Assembly: GCA_009823505.1 (NCBI GenBank)
Contig: VZQC01001040.1
Location: forward strand, 396,156-460,155
Source: Rhizomys pruinosus
Taxonomy: Eukaryota; Chordata; Mammalia; Rodentia; Spalacidae
DNA: 64,000 nucleotides
Direction of reading: 5' to 3'
The position numbers and the translations under genes were made by a program. Below, piece after piece: positions 46,715-57,586 of the stretch. Under the pieces are notes generated by a model that was given only the letters and a program-made list of their open reading frames with translations, had not been told where the DNA came from and ran no database searches. The first letter of the stretch is position 1. Every line of letters starts with the position of its first letter.

Positions 46715-47325
46715 GGAATAGGACATTACTAATATCTCAAAGGAGAGCAGGAACAAAGACTGGGTCTGTATATTGCAAAAACTGAAATAAATTTGCAAAT
46801 GGAGGCAAGATGCTTTTTCCATCCTGAGGAACCACCACTGCACAGAACTGGATCTCTGGGCTTATGAGAAGATGGTGAAGATATGGCCTCTGACATCTCA
46901 TGTGCTGTCTGGAAAACCTGCATCAACAATGAGCCTGCTGGATCTGGATTTGAACAGCATAAATCCTCATGATATTTTCTATTTCTGAGGCCAAGATGGA
47001 AAAAAAAAATCCCATATGTAAATTGGGTCTTGCCCCAAAAAGATGTAATCTATGCTTGAAGGGCACTTTGAACTTCTTTGCTTTCATAAACTAACAAACA
47101 AATGCAAACTTGTAAAGAAAGCAAAAATGAAACTGTATCCTTGATTGACACCCCCTCACTTCAAAAGTCTTATTTTTTACCCAGTGAGAATGTGATTAAA
47201 GTCAATAATCTCCACAAATCAGATGAATGGGTAAAGCCCATTAGTTAATTAGGGAAAAACAAGAGGACAGAAGTAGTATGGTGTACCTAAAGGCATTAAA
47301 GGCTGGCAAATGTAAGGAAGGGGGC
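46715..47325. other. No recognised feature
   Basis: Unrecognised DNA outside the provirus. Confidence 0.4.
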
Positions 47326-47330
47326 CAGCG

Positions 47331-47722
47331 TGGAGCTGCTGACCCTGAGGTTGAACAGTCTGAACAGGGTACACACATGATTACTCCAGTAACATCCCAG
47401 GGACCATGTCAGTGGGTGCAAACCCATTAATTCTATGTAACAGGCAATGTATATAGGTCTGGAATGGGCAGCCCCTACATCACATGACATCAACCCCCAG
47501 TGGCCATTCTTAGACTTCCACACCATCACGCATTTCATCCCAGCTCATGGGGCATATTCAGAAGAGAGGCGTGCTGACAAGCAAGCTGACTCATGACTTC
47601 TGAGTGCATGCTAGCCAAAAACAGAGTGTGCACTGCATCTTTTCCTCTGCCTAGTGTGCTAACCAGATTGGTAAACTGCACACACTCAAGATACGTCTGA
47701 GTCCAGGATTGCTGTCGTCACA
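47331..47722 (-). mobile_element. Endogenous retrovirus 3' LTR
   Basis: About 390 bp, clearly related to the LTR at 57587-57974 (roughly three quarters identical by eye). In - orientation it has a TATA-like box near 47449-47455; the polyadenylation hexamer present in the other copy is mutated here. Its U3 edge (TGTGACGAC, 47722 downwards) directly follows a purine-rich tract at 47723-47739. That places it at the 3' end of the provirus. The low-coordinate end is set by similarity only. Confidence 0.75.
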
Positions 47723-47740
47723 TCTCCCGCTTCTGTTTTT
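47723..47740 (-). other. Polypurine tract of the provirus
   Basis: Reads on the - strand as a purine-rich run (aaaaacagaagcgggaga) ending exactly where the LTR begins. This is the expected site of plus-strand priming in retroviruses. Confidence 0.65.
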
Positions 47741-48110
47741 GCCTCCACAAGCTCAGAAAGCATGATAGTAGTGGTGGTCAATTTGCCTTTGACTGGCCTG
47801 AATGGCCATGACTATTTTGAAAAAACAATAACCAACTCCAATGATCAATGCCCATTTGAAAATCGAATACAGGGTTAACCACATAGTTAAACATAAGCAA
47901 CCTGAACAAGCATCTGTGTCCAATTTTTGTACAACCCAGGGTCTCCAAGTCTAGTTGGAGAGGTTTTCATATACAAACATGCTGTTCAGTCAGTTTTTGT
48001 TGTAGGTCATTTTCCTGCTTAAAGGTGTGGCTGCCATTTGTAGAGTGTTTGCAATTGATACTCCGGAGGCAACTGCTCCTATAGCCAAGGATGATGAACT
48101 CTGTGACTAT
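47741..48110 (-). pseudogene. Endogenous retrovirus env remnant
   Basis: On the - strand, between the integrase remnant and the polypurine tract, a degraded frame carries a small Ala/Ser/Val-rich stretch (near 48060) and a hydrophobic segment of about 20 residues (47820-47900) followed by charged residues, like the transmembrane subunit's anchor and tail. Stops interrupt it. The surface subunit is not recognisable, so most of env is missing. Position and hydrophobicity support the call more than similarity does. Confidence 0.4.
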
Positions 48111-48329
48111 TTTTTTTCTGTGACTATTTTGTTATGATGATAAAGGGCAACTTTATGCCCCAGCCAGTCTGACCATCCCAAGACATGGTCAGATTCACCA
48201 GCAACCATACCATATAACTGCTGGGGTCCCTGTGGGTCAGCATCTAGTGGAGCAGCATTCTCCTGGATTCCTTCCACCCTTTCTGGACCCTCAGACAGGC
48301 CAGCTTCACTGCTGGTGGTTTCTGGTCCA

Positions 48330-48460
48330 TCTCTTTCAGTCCACGGATGAACACTTCTTGCTGGAACCCAGACAGGGGAGGGCTCCTTCTGTGGAAAGAC
48401 ACAAGAAAACTGGCTTCCCATTGTTAGCAGGAGTCTGGACCCTTTCATGTATTTTGCCCA
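48330..48460 (-). pseudogene. Endogenous retrovirus integrase C-terminus
   Basis: The - strand frame at 48107-48448 opens with a stretch containing CVFPQ then WVPARSV. This matches the end of betaretroviral/class II integrases (a Phe-Pro-Gln motif followed by Trp-Val-Pro). The catalytic core with its D,D-35-E triad was not found between here and the reverse transcriptase. Only about 500 bp separate them, so RNase H and most of integrase are deleted or unrecognisable. Downstream of the motif the frame drifts into unrelated sequence. Confidence 0.55.
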
Positions 48461-48469
48461 AGTACCAAT

Positions 48470-48985
48470 GGTGCCTCCTTATGCGCTATCAGAGGGCTCC
48501 AATGCTTGTGGACTGGAAATATCATGTCTGGTTTCAAATTTGGTCAGTAAAGAGTGCTCTGCACACTGCATCATGGGGGGAGAGGTATAGACCTCCCCCT
48601 TCTGTTTTTGTACTCTATGATATACAGGGTGAAGCCATTCCAGAGGTCCATGAGACCGCCATATCTGGAGGGAAAATCATCCCCATGAAGGGGAGGGAGG
48701 AGTTATATCTAACAGGCATGCAGCAAAGCAACATTGAGTCTTTGAAGAACAGTACAAGTTTCTTGGGTTACACTGCAGAGCAAAGAGGGATCTGTTGGGC
48801 CCTTCAGACAATCATACCATGGACATATCTATTCCAAGGAGCTATGGACACAGCCAGTTAATACCCCACAAAGCCTTTTGGAGCTGATTAATGGGCAAGG
48901 AGTTTAATTATTGGCATCCAAGGCTGAATCAGCCTACTCTCTTGAATTGACCCCAGAAACTGGTAGGAAGGGGTGAGTTGAATTT
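48470..48985 (-). pseudogene. Unassigned provirus interior
   Basis: Lies between the reverse transcriptase and the integrase tail. No RNase H or integrase core motif recognised. The + strand open frame at 48232-48861 (209 codons) is antisense to the provirus and has no known domain. Confidence 0.35.
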
Positions 48986-48986
48986 T

Positions 48987-49520
48987 CTACTGGGAGACTT
49001 TTAAATGGGCATCCTCAGGAGCCACTAAGAATTGTGGGAGAAAGGAGTCCAGGACCACCATGTCACAGTGAGCTAAGAGAACATCATCAATGTAACAGAT
49101 GATGTCTAACCCTGGGATTTTAGAAAACCTTTTCAGAACATGACCAACAAAACCTGACAGTTTATGTGGCCCTGTGACAGGACTTTCCAATGATATCTCT
49201 GTGTGGGGGAGGAGTGGTTCCTATGAGAGAAAGAGACTGCAAAGTGAGGTCTGTCCTCAGGGTGTAGGAGAATAAAAATGAAACAATCTTTAATATCAAG
49301 AATGGCAATGTGTTTGCCTGCCAATATATCTGAGAGCCATGGGAGCCCAGATTGGGTAGTTCCCATCTTTTTCATTTAACCATAATGGCCCTAAGGTCAT
49401 GGAGCATACAAAACTTCCCCTGCTCTTTCTTTTGAATTACAAAGATGGGGTACTCCAGGGATTAGTGGAAAGGTCAGTATGCCCTGCACTTGTTTGCTCA
49501 GCAACTAAGGACTCAAGAGC
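48987..49520 (-). pseudogene. Endogenous retrovirus reverse transcriptase
   Basis: Read on the - strand from high to low coordinate, this begins near 49560 with an N-terminal RT segment. It then shows 'LDIKDCF' (first catalytic Asp region), 'HPEDRPHFA', 'YHWKVLSQG' and the YIDD catalytic box at 49083-49094. This order and wording are those of class II (betaretrovirus-like) RT, which copies viral RNA into DNA. Several frameshifts and stops break it: the motifs fall in at least two frames (49133-49375 and 48987-49190). The palm is present but the thumb/connection is not clearly recognisable. Not functional. Confidence 0.8.
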
Positions 49521-49599
49521 TGTAAGTTTAGACGAGGAAAGCAGCCACTGTTCCATCCAAATGGGAGCTGAAGTTACTCATTATAGCTTAATAGGTAAT

Positions 49600-50095
49600 G
49601 GAAGAACAGTGGCCCTTAGAATTGTGGATACTGGGACCCTTGGTCTCAGACTTGAGAGTCTACCACTGAATTATAAGAGACTTTATAATCTGTAGTTAGG
49701 ATTGCCCCCAAGGCATCAAGAAAATCCCTGCCTAACAATTTATGAGGCAGGTCAGGAATAATTACGGGCTTAATGGCTCCCCATCCCCAATATAAGTCTC
49801 TCCAAACCTTAGGTTGGGTAGCTGTCTTAGATTTCCTCCCACACTCTGGACCAAAGGACCTTCAGTTAGTTTCCATTCATTTGGAACTTCCTCCTCCCTA
49901 ATGATGGTTCAGTCTGCTCCAGTATCCAATAAGCATTTAAAAGACTCAGCCCCTGTGTAAATTTTTAGATAAGGCATGGAGGGCCATTTGGTTCTCCTGG
50001 GTGGGCTGTAGCTGCAGCTGCAAAGGGCCAGGTGACTCGTGTTCCAAATGGAGGGGGTGGAGCTAGAGCTGGGAGAGGGGTATTTTCAGTTTCAT
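49600..50095 (-). pseudogene. Endogenous retrovirus protease remnant
   Basis: On the - strand a retropepsin-like stretch shows LLDTGAD (catalytic DTGA at 49915-49926), immediately followed by a stop. About 75 codons later come 'PHKLLGRDFL' and 'LGAIL', the conserved second half of aspartic retroviral proteases. Upstream (to about 50095) a Pro/Gly-rich region fits the end of gag-pro. The stop right after the active site and later breaks make it dead. gag itself is not found. Confidence 0.7.
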
Positions 50096-50340
50096 TTTTT
50101 TATTTGGGCCTCCAATATCTTAGAGAAACTTGAGTCTGCAGAGCTTAGATCTGAGATTTCTCAGGACCACCTTAAGCACAGAGTAGGCATACCCCTCCCA
50201 ACTGGAATTACCAAGGGAGTGTCCAAGTGTATTCTTTGAGGAATCTTCAGAACAGAAAGGGAAGAGTGAGTTAGACTCTCAATAGAAAGCCTAAAACTTA
50301 GACAAGTCAAAACTCCATAAGCAAGGAAAGAAAGATCAAA
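50096..50340 (+). other. ERV/L1 boundary zone
   Basis: Sequence changes here from - strand provirus to + strand L1. The exact boundary is not clear by eye. The last part probably belongs to an L1 5' UTR. Confidence 0.4.
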
Positions 50341-50370
50341 CAGACAAACAAACAAACAAACAAACAAACA
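50341..50370. repeat. (CAAA)n microsatellite
   Basis: About seven ACAA units at the beginning of the L1 ORF1 region. Confidence 0.9.
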
Positions 50371-51570
50371 ATGAAGGCATCTGAAGGAGGCAAGCAAAGC
50401 AAGCCTTCAACACAGTGAAGAGGCATTTGGGATTCGCACTGGAATACAGGCAAAGAGAAACCCACATGCCAGGGTCAGGAAGAAAGGACAACAGGGGAAA
50501 GATGCAGGATAATTCCACACCAAGCTCTACCAACCCTGTAGGATGTCCCAGGACACAGATCTTAGAGGAACAATTGCAGACATATTCAAAGAAATCAAAG
50601 CATGTAATTAAGTCAGAGAACTAAGTGGGGGAGAATGAAAAACTCAAGAAGGACGTAGAGAGAGAGAGAATAACAAACTCCAGAAGGAAGTGGAAACACT
50701 GAAAAGAAAAAGAAACCAACCAGCAAAGCAAAGCGCTACAGGAAGAGATTGAAGCTCCAAAAGGAAGCGGAAATACTAAAGAAATAACAAGATGAAATGA
50801 AAAAGGAAATCAAGCACTCATCCAATCAAGAGGAAAGGAGCAGAAAAAAGCCTCGGAAGCAGAATGGAGGAAGCAGAACAAAGAATACCAGACCTGGAAG
50901 ATAACACAGAACAACTGAAAACCTCAAATAAAGATTATGAAAAATTTAAAAATACACAAAAGTGGAACAACCAGGAATTGTGGGACACTATGAAAAGATC
51001 AAACCTCTGCATCATAGGAATATAGGAAGAAGAATCCCAAGAGAATGGTATTGATCAAAATATGAAGAATACCAAAAATTGTATTCTTCAAAAGAATAAT
51101 ATATGAAAATTTCCCCAAACTAAAAAAAGACAAACCAATACACATACAAGAAGCACATAGAACTCCAAACAGACAAGATCGGAAAAGAAACTCTCCACAC
51201 CATATCAAAGTAAAAACACTAGATGCCCAAAACAAAATTCTGAAACCCACAAGAGAAAAACAAGTTACATATAAGGTGAAATCCATCAGAATTAAAACTG
51301 ACTTCTCAGTGCAAACTACGAAAGCAAGCAGAATGTGGAGCAAAGCATTGCCAGTGTTGAAGGACTATAGATGCCAACCCAGGTTACTATACCCAGCAAA
51401 AACGTCAATTATAATTGAAGGAGAGAGAAAAATCTTCCATACATGTCTGGAAAACCAACCCTTCAGAGAATACTTGAAGCAATTCAAAGGACAGAAGAAA
51501 GCAACAACTATCCCCAGGCACCTAGAAAGAGAAATTAATAAAAGCATAACTGCAGAAGTAGAAACCTAGA
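50371..51570 (+). pseudogene. L1 ORF1 remnant
   Basis: Forward L1 ORF1 region. A Lys/Glu-rich coiled-coil-like stretch (50590-50990) is followed by the RNA-binding part. The C-terminal piece reads in frame at 51276-51569 with 'CQPRLLYPAKTSIIIEGERK', a conserved ORF1p C-terminal phrase. The N-terminal and middle parts are split by frameshifts and stops. ORF1p coats L1 RNA in retrotransposition; this copy cannot make a full protein. Confidence 0.75.
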
Positions 51571-51582
51571 CCAAAAATTCAA

Positions 51583-51930
51583 ATGGATAATAAGGTGAAA
51601 GGAAGCAACACACACCTATCAGTTATAACCTTAAATATTAATAGACTAAACTCCCCAATAAAAAGACATAGACTGGGAGATTGGATTAGGAAACAGAACC
51701 CATCTATATGCTGTCTACAAGAAACACATCTTACCTTCAAGGATAGGCACCACCTTAAAGCGAAAGGATGGAAAAAAAATATTCCAAGCAAATGGTACCA
51801 AAAAGAAAGCAGGTATTGCTATTTTAATATCAGACAAAATAGACTTCAAAGTAAAAGAAATCAGGAGACAAAAAAGGCCATTACATTTTTATCAAAGGAA
51901 CAATTGACCATGAAGATTTCACAATCATGA
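51583..51930 (+). pseudogene. L1 ORF2 endonuclease start
   Basis: Open for 115 codons. 'VITLNINRLNSPIKRHRLGD' and 'CCLQETHLTFKD' are the first two conserved blocks of the L1 apurinic-type endonuclease (Asn, then Glu in QETH). The frame then breaks and runs into the AT island at 51930. Confidence 0.85.
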
Positions 51931-51934
51931 ATGA

Positions 51935-52560
51935 TTATATATATAGTTTATATATATATATTAATATATATCATAATATTATATTTATAATATTATAAAT
52001 ATATATATATTAAATATATATTAAAATATATCATTAATATATATTTAAAAAATATTATTTATTATTATTAAATAAATATATTTATTAAAAAAAAAAAAAA
52101 AAAAAATTATTTAAATAAATATATTTAATAAATATATTTTATATTATATATATTTTTAAATAAAAGTTATTATATAAATATAATATATAATATAATATAT
52201 ATTTATATATATTTATCTATATATTAATTAATATATAAATTTATATATATATATATAATTATAATATATTTAATTAATTATAAATTATATAAATTATAAT
52301 ATATTATATATAAATAATTAAATATTTACATAATAATTATATATATAAATATAATAATATTTATATATATTTATATATATAAATATAATATTTATAATAT
52401 CTATATATATAAATATTATATATTATATAATTTATATACTTTATATAAATTATTTTTTAAATAAATATATTTAAAATAATATAGTTTATTTATATATATA
52501 TTTTAAATAAAAAAAAATAATATATATACAATATATAATAAATAATAAAAAAAAAAAACT
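51935..52560. repeat. AT-only island inside L1 ORF2
   Basis: About 620 bp composed almost wholly of A and T, with TATA, TAAATA and ATTATT motifs and two A-runs (52086-52107 and 52549-52557). L1 ORF2 resumes after it ('acacaagcaacagatcaacc'). Confidence 0.95.
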
Positions 52561-52564
52561 TTAT

Positions 52565-52950
52565 AAAGACAATTCTAGGACACAAGCAACAGATCAACCC
52601 GTTACCTCATAGGGGGAATTTAATACCCCACTAAGCCCCTTTGGACAGGCCAACCAGACAAAAATAACAGAGAGACATCTGATAAAATACACCAAATGGA
52701 CCCCACAGACATCTACCAAATATTCCACCATAATGCCAGAGAATACACTTTTAACTCAGCACCCCAAGGAACAATCTCCAAAATCCGATCACTTTACTGG
52801 GGTACAGAAGAAACCTCCAAAATACAAAAAGATTGAAATAATTCATGCATTCTATCAGACCTCAATGCAATAAATTCTATTTATCAAAAAACGGCAAAAA
52901 AGCACCTAACTACTAGCTAGAAGAATACATGGAGAGTAAATAACACACTC
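52565..52950 (+). pseudogene. L1 ORF2, continued
   Basis: 'ttaataccccactaagcccc', 'ggccaaccagacaaaaataa' and 'agagaatacacttttaactc' follow the order of the L1 endonuclease 3' half. Stops and shifts throughout. Confidence 0.7.
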
Positions 52951-53027
52951 TTTTTTTGTGTTGTGTTAAGATAAATTATTAAATGTATTTATTATTTATT
53001 TTATTATTATTATTTTCTTTTTTAGAC

Positions 53028-53152
53028 AGGTTCTCCCTTTTTTTTTTTTTTTTTTTTTATTATTTTTTTCTTTTTGGCCTTGAACTCACTGAGGTTTGCC
53101 TGCCTCTGCTTCCCGTATATGGATAAAAGACAATGTGCCACCAAGTCCAGGG
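53028..53152 (-). repeat. Degraded B1 SINE
   Basis: 'gacaggttctcccttt', a T-run, then 'ttggccttgaactcactgag' to 'caatgtgccaccaagtccag'. The centre is replaced by the T-run. Confidence 0.75.
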
Positions 53153-53164
53153 TTAAAAGAATTA

Positions 53165-53395
53165 ATTTTAAAAAACGATCTAACTATACAATTATAAAAC
53201 AGAAAATAACTAATTCTCGTATTCCTTTTTAGCTAATAAGAAAGATGCAAGACAGTTATGGCGGAATACATGATCTGGGATGGTGGGGTGGGGAAGGGAA
53301 ATGTAAATATGCCTGATCTGAATGGAAAATGATGTACGAAAATGCACCAAGACAAAAAAAAAAAAATTAAAAAAAAAAAACAAGAGAGGAAATAC
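53165..53395 (+). mobile_element. Short L1 3' end inserted in larger L1
   Basis: 'gcaagacagttatggcggaa' with 'tggaaaatgatgtacgaaaa' and two A-runs parallels the L1 3' UTR end at 36920-37066. A 5'-truncated L1 tail inside the ORF2 of another L1. Confidence 0.6.
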
Positions 53396-53439
53396 TGAAC
53401 AGAAAAGATAGATTTGCAGCCAAATCATTAAGAGTAAAT

Positions 53440-53574
53440 GGCAAAGGAGTCACCTGAGGGCTCCGTTTTGTAACACTGTAAACTTAGTGCATTTTCTTAG
53501 TACTTCTGTTAACTGGATTTAAATAAACAAAATAAGTAAATGTTGTAAAAAAAAAAAAAAAAACACTCTTAATG
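53440..53574 (+). pseudogene. Processed transcript 3' end, unidentified
   Basis: A short block ends in AAATAAACAAAATAAGTAAA, about ten further bases and a 17-A run (53549-53565). An AATAAA-type signal shortly before a poly(A) tract is what a retroposed mRNA 3' UTR looks like. I do not recognise the parent transcript. Confidence 0.4.
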
Positions 53575-53639
53575 AATGATTGTCAAGAAGAATTACATGA
53601 AAGAAATACAAAGCATTCCTGACCCGAGATGACTACTAT

Positions 53640-54325
53640 AATACAATCAGAACAAACTTTCGAGGCGGAATTTGAAAGCAGTCCTAAGATGTAAATTTAC
53701 AGCCCTGGGTGCCTACGTTAAAAAACAGAAAGAACACGTGTAATGACTCTAACATTGTACCCTAAAAAACGCTTGAGAGACAAAAACAAAAAATTAACCT
53801 AAACCCAAAAGACTGGAAGAAATCACAAAAATAAAGGAAGAGATACATGAAAGAAATAAAAGCATTTTTTTTTTTTTTTTATTTTTTATTTTCTAATATA
53901 AACAACAAAACAAAATTATGAGATACCTGAAAGCATCCTAAGAAGTAAGTTTACAGCCCTGGCTGCCTACGTCAGAAACAGAAGAGCCACATGTGAATGA
54001 TCCTTAACATTGCCACCTAAAAAAACGCTTGAGAGAGGGCTGGAGCGATGTCCTAGCGTTGAGAGTGCCGACCCCTCTTGCAGAGAACCCGGTTTCGAAT
54101 CCCCAGCACCCACATGGCCGGCCGAAAAACCGTCTGAAACTCCAATTCCAGTAGAACTCCGTTCCAGGGAGTCCCCGACGCCCTCTTCTGACCTCCGCGG
54201 TATGCAGTCACGGTGCACCAGACTGCATGCAGACAAACATTTCATACACATACGGAAATAAATAAAATAAAAAAAAAAATTTAAAAAAAAAAAAACTCTT
54301 GAAGAGACAAAAACAAATGAACCCT
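53640..54325 (+). repeat. Local imperfect duplications
   Basis: A block of about 125 bp (53655-53780) recurs at 53930-54035: both contain 'tttacagccctgg' then 'tgcctacgt' and end in 'aacgcttgagaga'. A shorter third echo of the end lies at 54290-54350. They are separated by A- and T-rich DNA and a B2. Confidence 0.7.
54036..54275 (+). repeat. B2 SINE, indel-rich
   Basis: 'gggctggagcgatgtcctag' head, duplicated body block and AAATAAAT tail. It carries an unusual number of single-base deletions while CpGs are kept. Confidence 0.88.
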
Positions 54326-54349
54326 AACACAAAAGACAAAAGAAATCAC

Positions 54350-56400
54350 AAAAATAAGAGCAGAAATCAATTAATCTAAAAGGTGGTTCTGTGAGAGAAT
54401 AAACACAAACACAGACCTCTAGCCCAGTTAACCAAGAGAAAAGAGGAAAAAAACTCCAAATAAATGCAATCTGTGATGAACTTGAAAGTGGAACTATCAC
54501 AATAGATAATGAAAAGATCAAGACAATCCATACAGGTAATACTTCTTCAAAAAACCTTATATTTTACTAAGTTGAAACCTATGTAAAAATCCTAGGCAGA
54601 AATGGGATGAATTATCTAAAATCCTGGTGAATCACCAAACCCTCAACCAAAGAAATTGACAGCTAAACAACATTGATAATACATGAAAGAAATTGAAGAT
54701 GTAATAAGGAAACCTCCCAACTAAAAGAATCCAGACCCAGATTGTTTTCATGCAGAATTTTATAAAACTTTCAACTTACAAACCCAACAATTATTACTCA
54801 AATTCTTTAGAAGACAACAAACAGAGGGAATTCTCCCAAATATCTTCTATGAAGCCAGCATCACTCACTCTATTACCAAAACCAGCAAAGATATAACCAA
54901 AAAAGCAAAATTATAGGCCAATCACATTAATGAACATAATTGAAAAAATAAATCTCAACCACTAATACTTCAAACCGGCATTATAGACCACATCAAGCAA
55001 TGATACTCATCATGACCAAATTGACATTCATCACCAGAATCAGGATTCAACATCCCCATGAAATGCAATAAACTATCCAACTATATGAAACACAGACGCC
55101 TACTCATAAAAATGGACTGAAGAAGAACACCAACCACACTATACTTGACGCCATCCTTCCTACTCCAAATGCACCATGCCATCAAAAAGCCTTATACCAA
55201 AAACTCCTCGCACATTCCCTCATGCTTAAAGCTCCATAGGAGGAATTGGAATTGGAGGTCTCCATCAATCTCATAATGTAAGCAACACCACCTAATACCA
55301 GAAACCCACAGCCGAAATAACAGCCCTAATGGATCAATGACAGAAAGCTACCCTTTCAAAGTAGGACACATTGGCAGCGTGCCCCTGCACACCTCTTTCT
55401 TCAATGTTAGAGTCTGAAACAACTTTGCCGTAGGCAATAACAGCAAAAAAGAAAGTAAGTACTGACATTGGAAAAAGAGGAAATCAAGCTACCCTTCCCT
55501 TTATGATATTATTGTTTACTTAATGTATGCTAAAAACTTCCCCAGAAAACTCCTACAAGAACAGCGTTGCAAACAGTGCACATCAAATAAATTAACCCTA
55601 GAGAAATCAGTCACACTAGTCTTTCAACACCCCAGCACTCAACTCATAGCAATTCGACGCGAAAAATTCAAGGGACCTTCCCACTCACATATCCTCAAAA
55701 CAATAAAATACCTGGAAAAAACCTAACCAAAACACCAAAGACCCACAAAGATCCCCTACAACAAAAATTTATAAACTCCTGAAACAGGAAAATGAAGAAT
55801 ACATCAGAAGATGGAAACCTCACTATGTCTCATGATTGGGACAAATTAATATATATAAATGTTCATCTAGCTCTATACTTTTGTATAGATTTAATGTAAT
55901 ACCAATTAAAATCCTGACTGAGTTCATATTCACAGGCTGGAAGAAAGTCACCTATTTCATCCGGGAAAAACAAAGACCCGAATAGCCAAACAACCCGAGT
56001 GAAGAGAACAACTCAGAGGCGAAACCCGTATACCAACTTAACAACAATACTACAGGCTATATCGATAAAGAAAGCTCTCCGCGGTTTTGCCAGCACAAAA
56101 AACAAGACCCTGTTACCAACTGGATTACCAAAACTGAAAACATCCAAACTTACAACATACAATTCAGAATCATCATTTAAACGGTGGCATGGCGAAAACA
56201 CACATGAGGAACACCAAGCACTCTGTCAACAAAGTTAGGTTTTGCAAAACTTGTATCACCAGATTGTAAGTAAGACATAACATGAAATCAATTAACCCTA
56301 CCTCTCACCTCTTACACAAGTCAACTCCAGAGGAATCCAAAGACCAACTATTACTAAATCAACAAACTTACTGAGAATAGCACAGAACAAAATCCTGCGC
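54350..56400 (+). pseudogene. L1 ORF2 reverse transcriptase region, strongly degraded
   Basis: 'ccagacccagattgttttca' (54731), 'agacaacaaacagagggaat' (54812) and 'aatcaggattcaacatcccc' (55040) correspond in order to L1 ORF2 RT blocks. Indels are so frequent that no long frame survives. Confidence 0.65.
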
Positions 56401-57355
56401 AGACTACAAGTCATAGGCGTAGGAAAAGTCATCCTAAATCAGACTTCCTAAATCAGACAGCAGCTGTGCAAGAATTAAGGTTGACAATTGACAAATGGGA
56501 CCTCATTAAACTCAAAAGCTTCTGTATATCAAAAGAAACAATCAAGGAATTGAAGAGAAACCCCATAGAGTGGGAGGAAACCTTCACCACAGATACATCT
56601 GACAAAGCATTGATTTCTACAATATATAAACTACTCAAAAAACAAAGAAAACAAATGACCCACTCAAAAGATGGAGCAAAAAGCTGAACAGAGACTTCAC
56701 AAGTGAGGAATTAGAGATGGCTGAGAAACATCTTGAAAAGTGTTCAACGTCACTAAGGAAATGCAAATTAAAACTACCTTAAGATATCATCTCACTCCGA
56801 TAAGACTGGGTAGGATCAAGAAAACAAATGACACCAAGTGCTAGAGAGGTTGTGGGGAAAAGGGAACACCCATCCACTGCTGGTGGGAATGTAAACTGGT
56901 ACAGCCACTATGGAAACCAGTGTGGAGAACCCTTGGAAGACTTGGAATGAACTTGCCACCTGACCCAACCGTACCACTCCTGTGTATGTACCCACAAGAC
57001 TCACCCCACCGCAGAGATACATGCACGGCCATGTTTATTGCAGCTTTCTTCACAATAGCAAAGAGCTGGAACCAACCTAAGTGCCCCTCAACTGATGAAT
57101 GAATAGAGAAAATGTGGTACATCTACACAATGGAGTTCTATGCAGTGGTAAAGAAAGATGACATCAAGAACTTTGCAGGTAAATGGATAGAGCTGGAAGA
57201 TATCATGCTGAATGAGGTACACAGTCCCAGAAAAACAAATGATGAATGGTATCCCTCATCTGTGGATGCTAGCACCAATTGCTGTTAATGTGATCTGAAA
57301 ACAACTGAGCTCTTACATTGTAGAATCCCTTAAAAAATAAATAAATTTTAAAAAA
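56401..57355 (+). mobile_element. L1 ORF2 C-terminus and short tail
   Basis: Well-preserved L1 ORF2 C-terminus: 'LTIDKWDLIKLKSFCISKET' (56481), Cys/His region around 56860-56920, and 'tggagttctatgcagtggta' (57132). It ends with 'aaaaaataaataaattttaa' at 57330-57352. Clearly better preserved than 54350-56400, so it may be a younger insertion. Frames are still broken. Confidence 0.85.
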
Positions 57356-57568
57356 TCTCAGCGATATTAGTCTCTTTCTGACCGAAATGTTGGAAGGTAA
57401 TAGTTACAACAAAGAAGAAAAGACTTGCAGCAGAGATCCAGGGGGCACATTGGATTGAAGGACAATGTCCCAAAGTTGCTCAGCTTGAAGAAGAGGCTCC
57501 CTAGAAGAGAAGGGCAGATTCCCTATTGTGGGGTTCATGTACCTGGACTCCCTGGATTCTTTCAGCTG
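57356..57568 (-). other. Provirus leader remnant (probable)
   Basis: Between the L1 tail and the primer binding site. By position it is the untranslated leader of the - strand provirus. No packaging signal or gag start recognised. Confidence 0.4.
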
Positions 57569-57586
57569 TCCCTGTTCAAAGGCACT
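57569..57586 (-). other. Primer binding site, lysine-tRNA type
   Basis: On the - strand this reads ...GAACAGGGAC at its 3' part, identical in ten consecutive bases to the end of the Lys3-type primer site used by many betaretroviruses; the first eight bases are diverged. It lies directly downstream of the 5' LTR as required. Confidence 0.6.

Noticed and set aside
48232..48861. 209-codon + strand open frame
   Set aside because: Antisense to the provirus interior and integrase tail, with no recognisable domain. The - strand holds the meaningful motifs.
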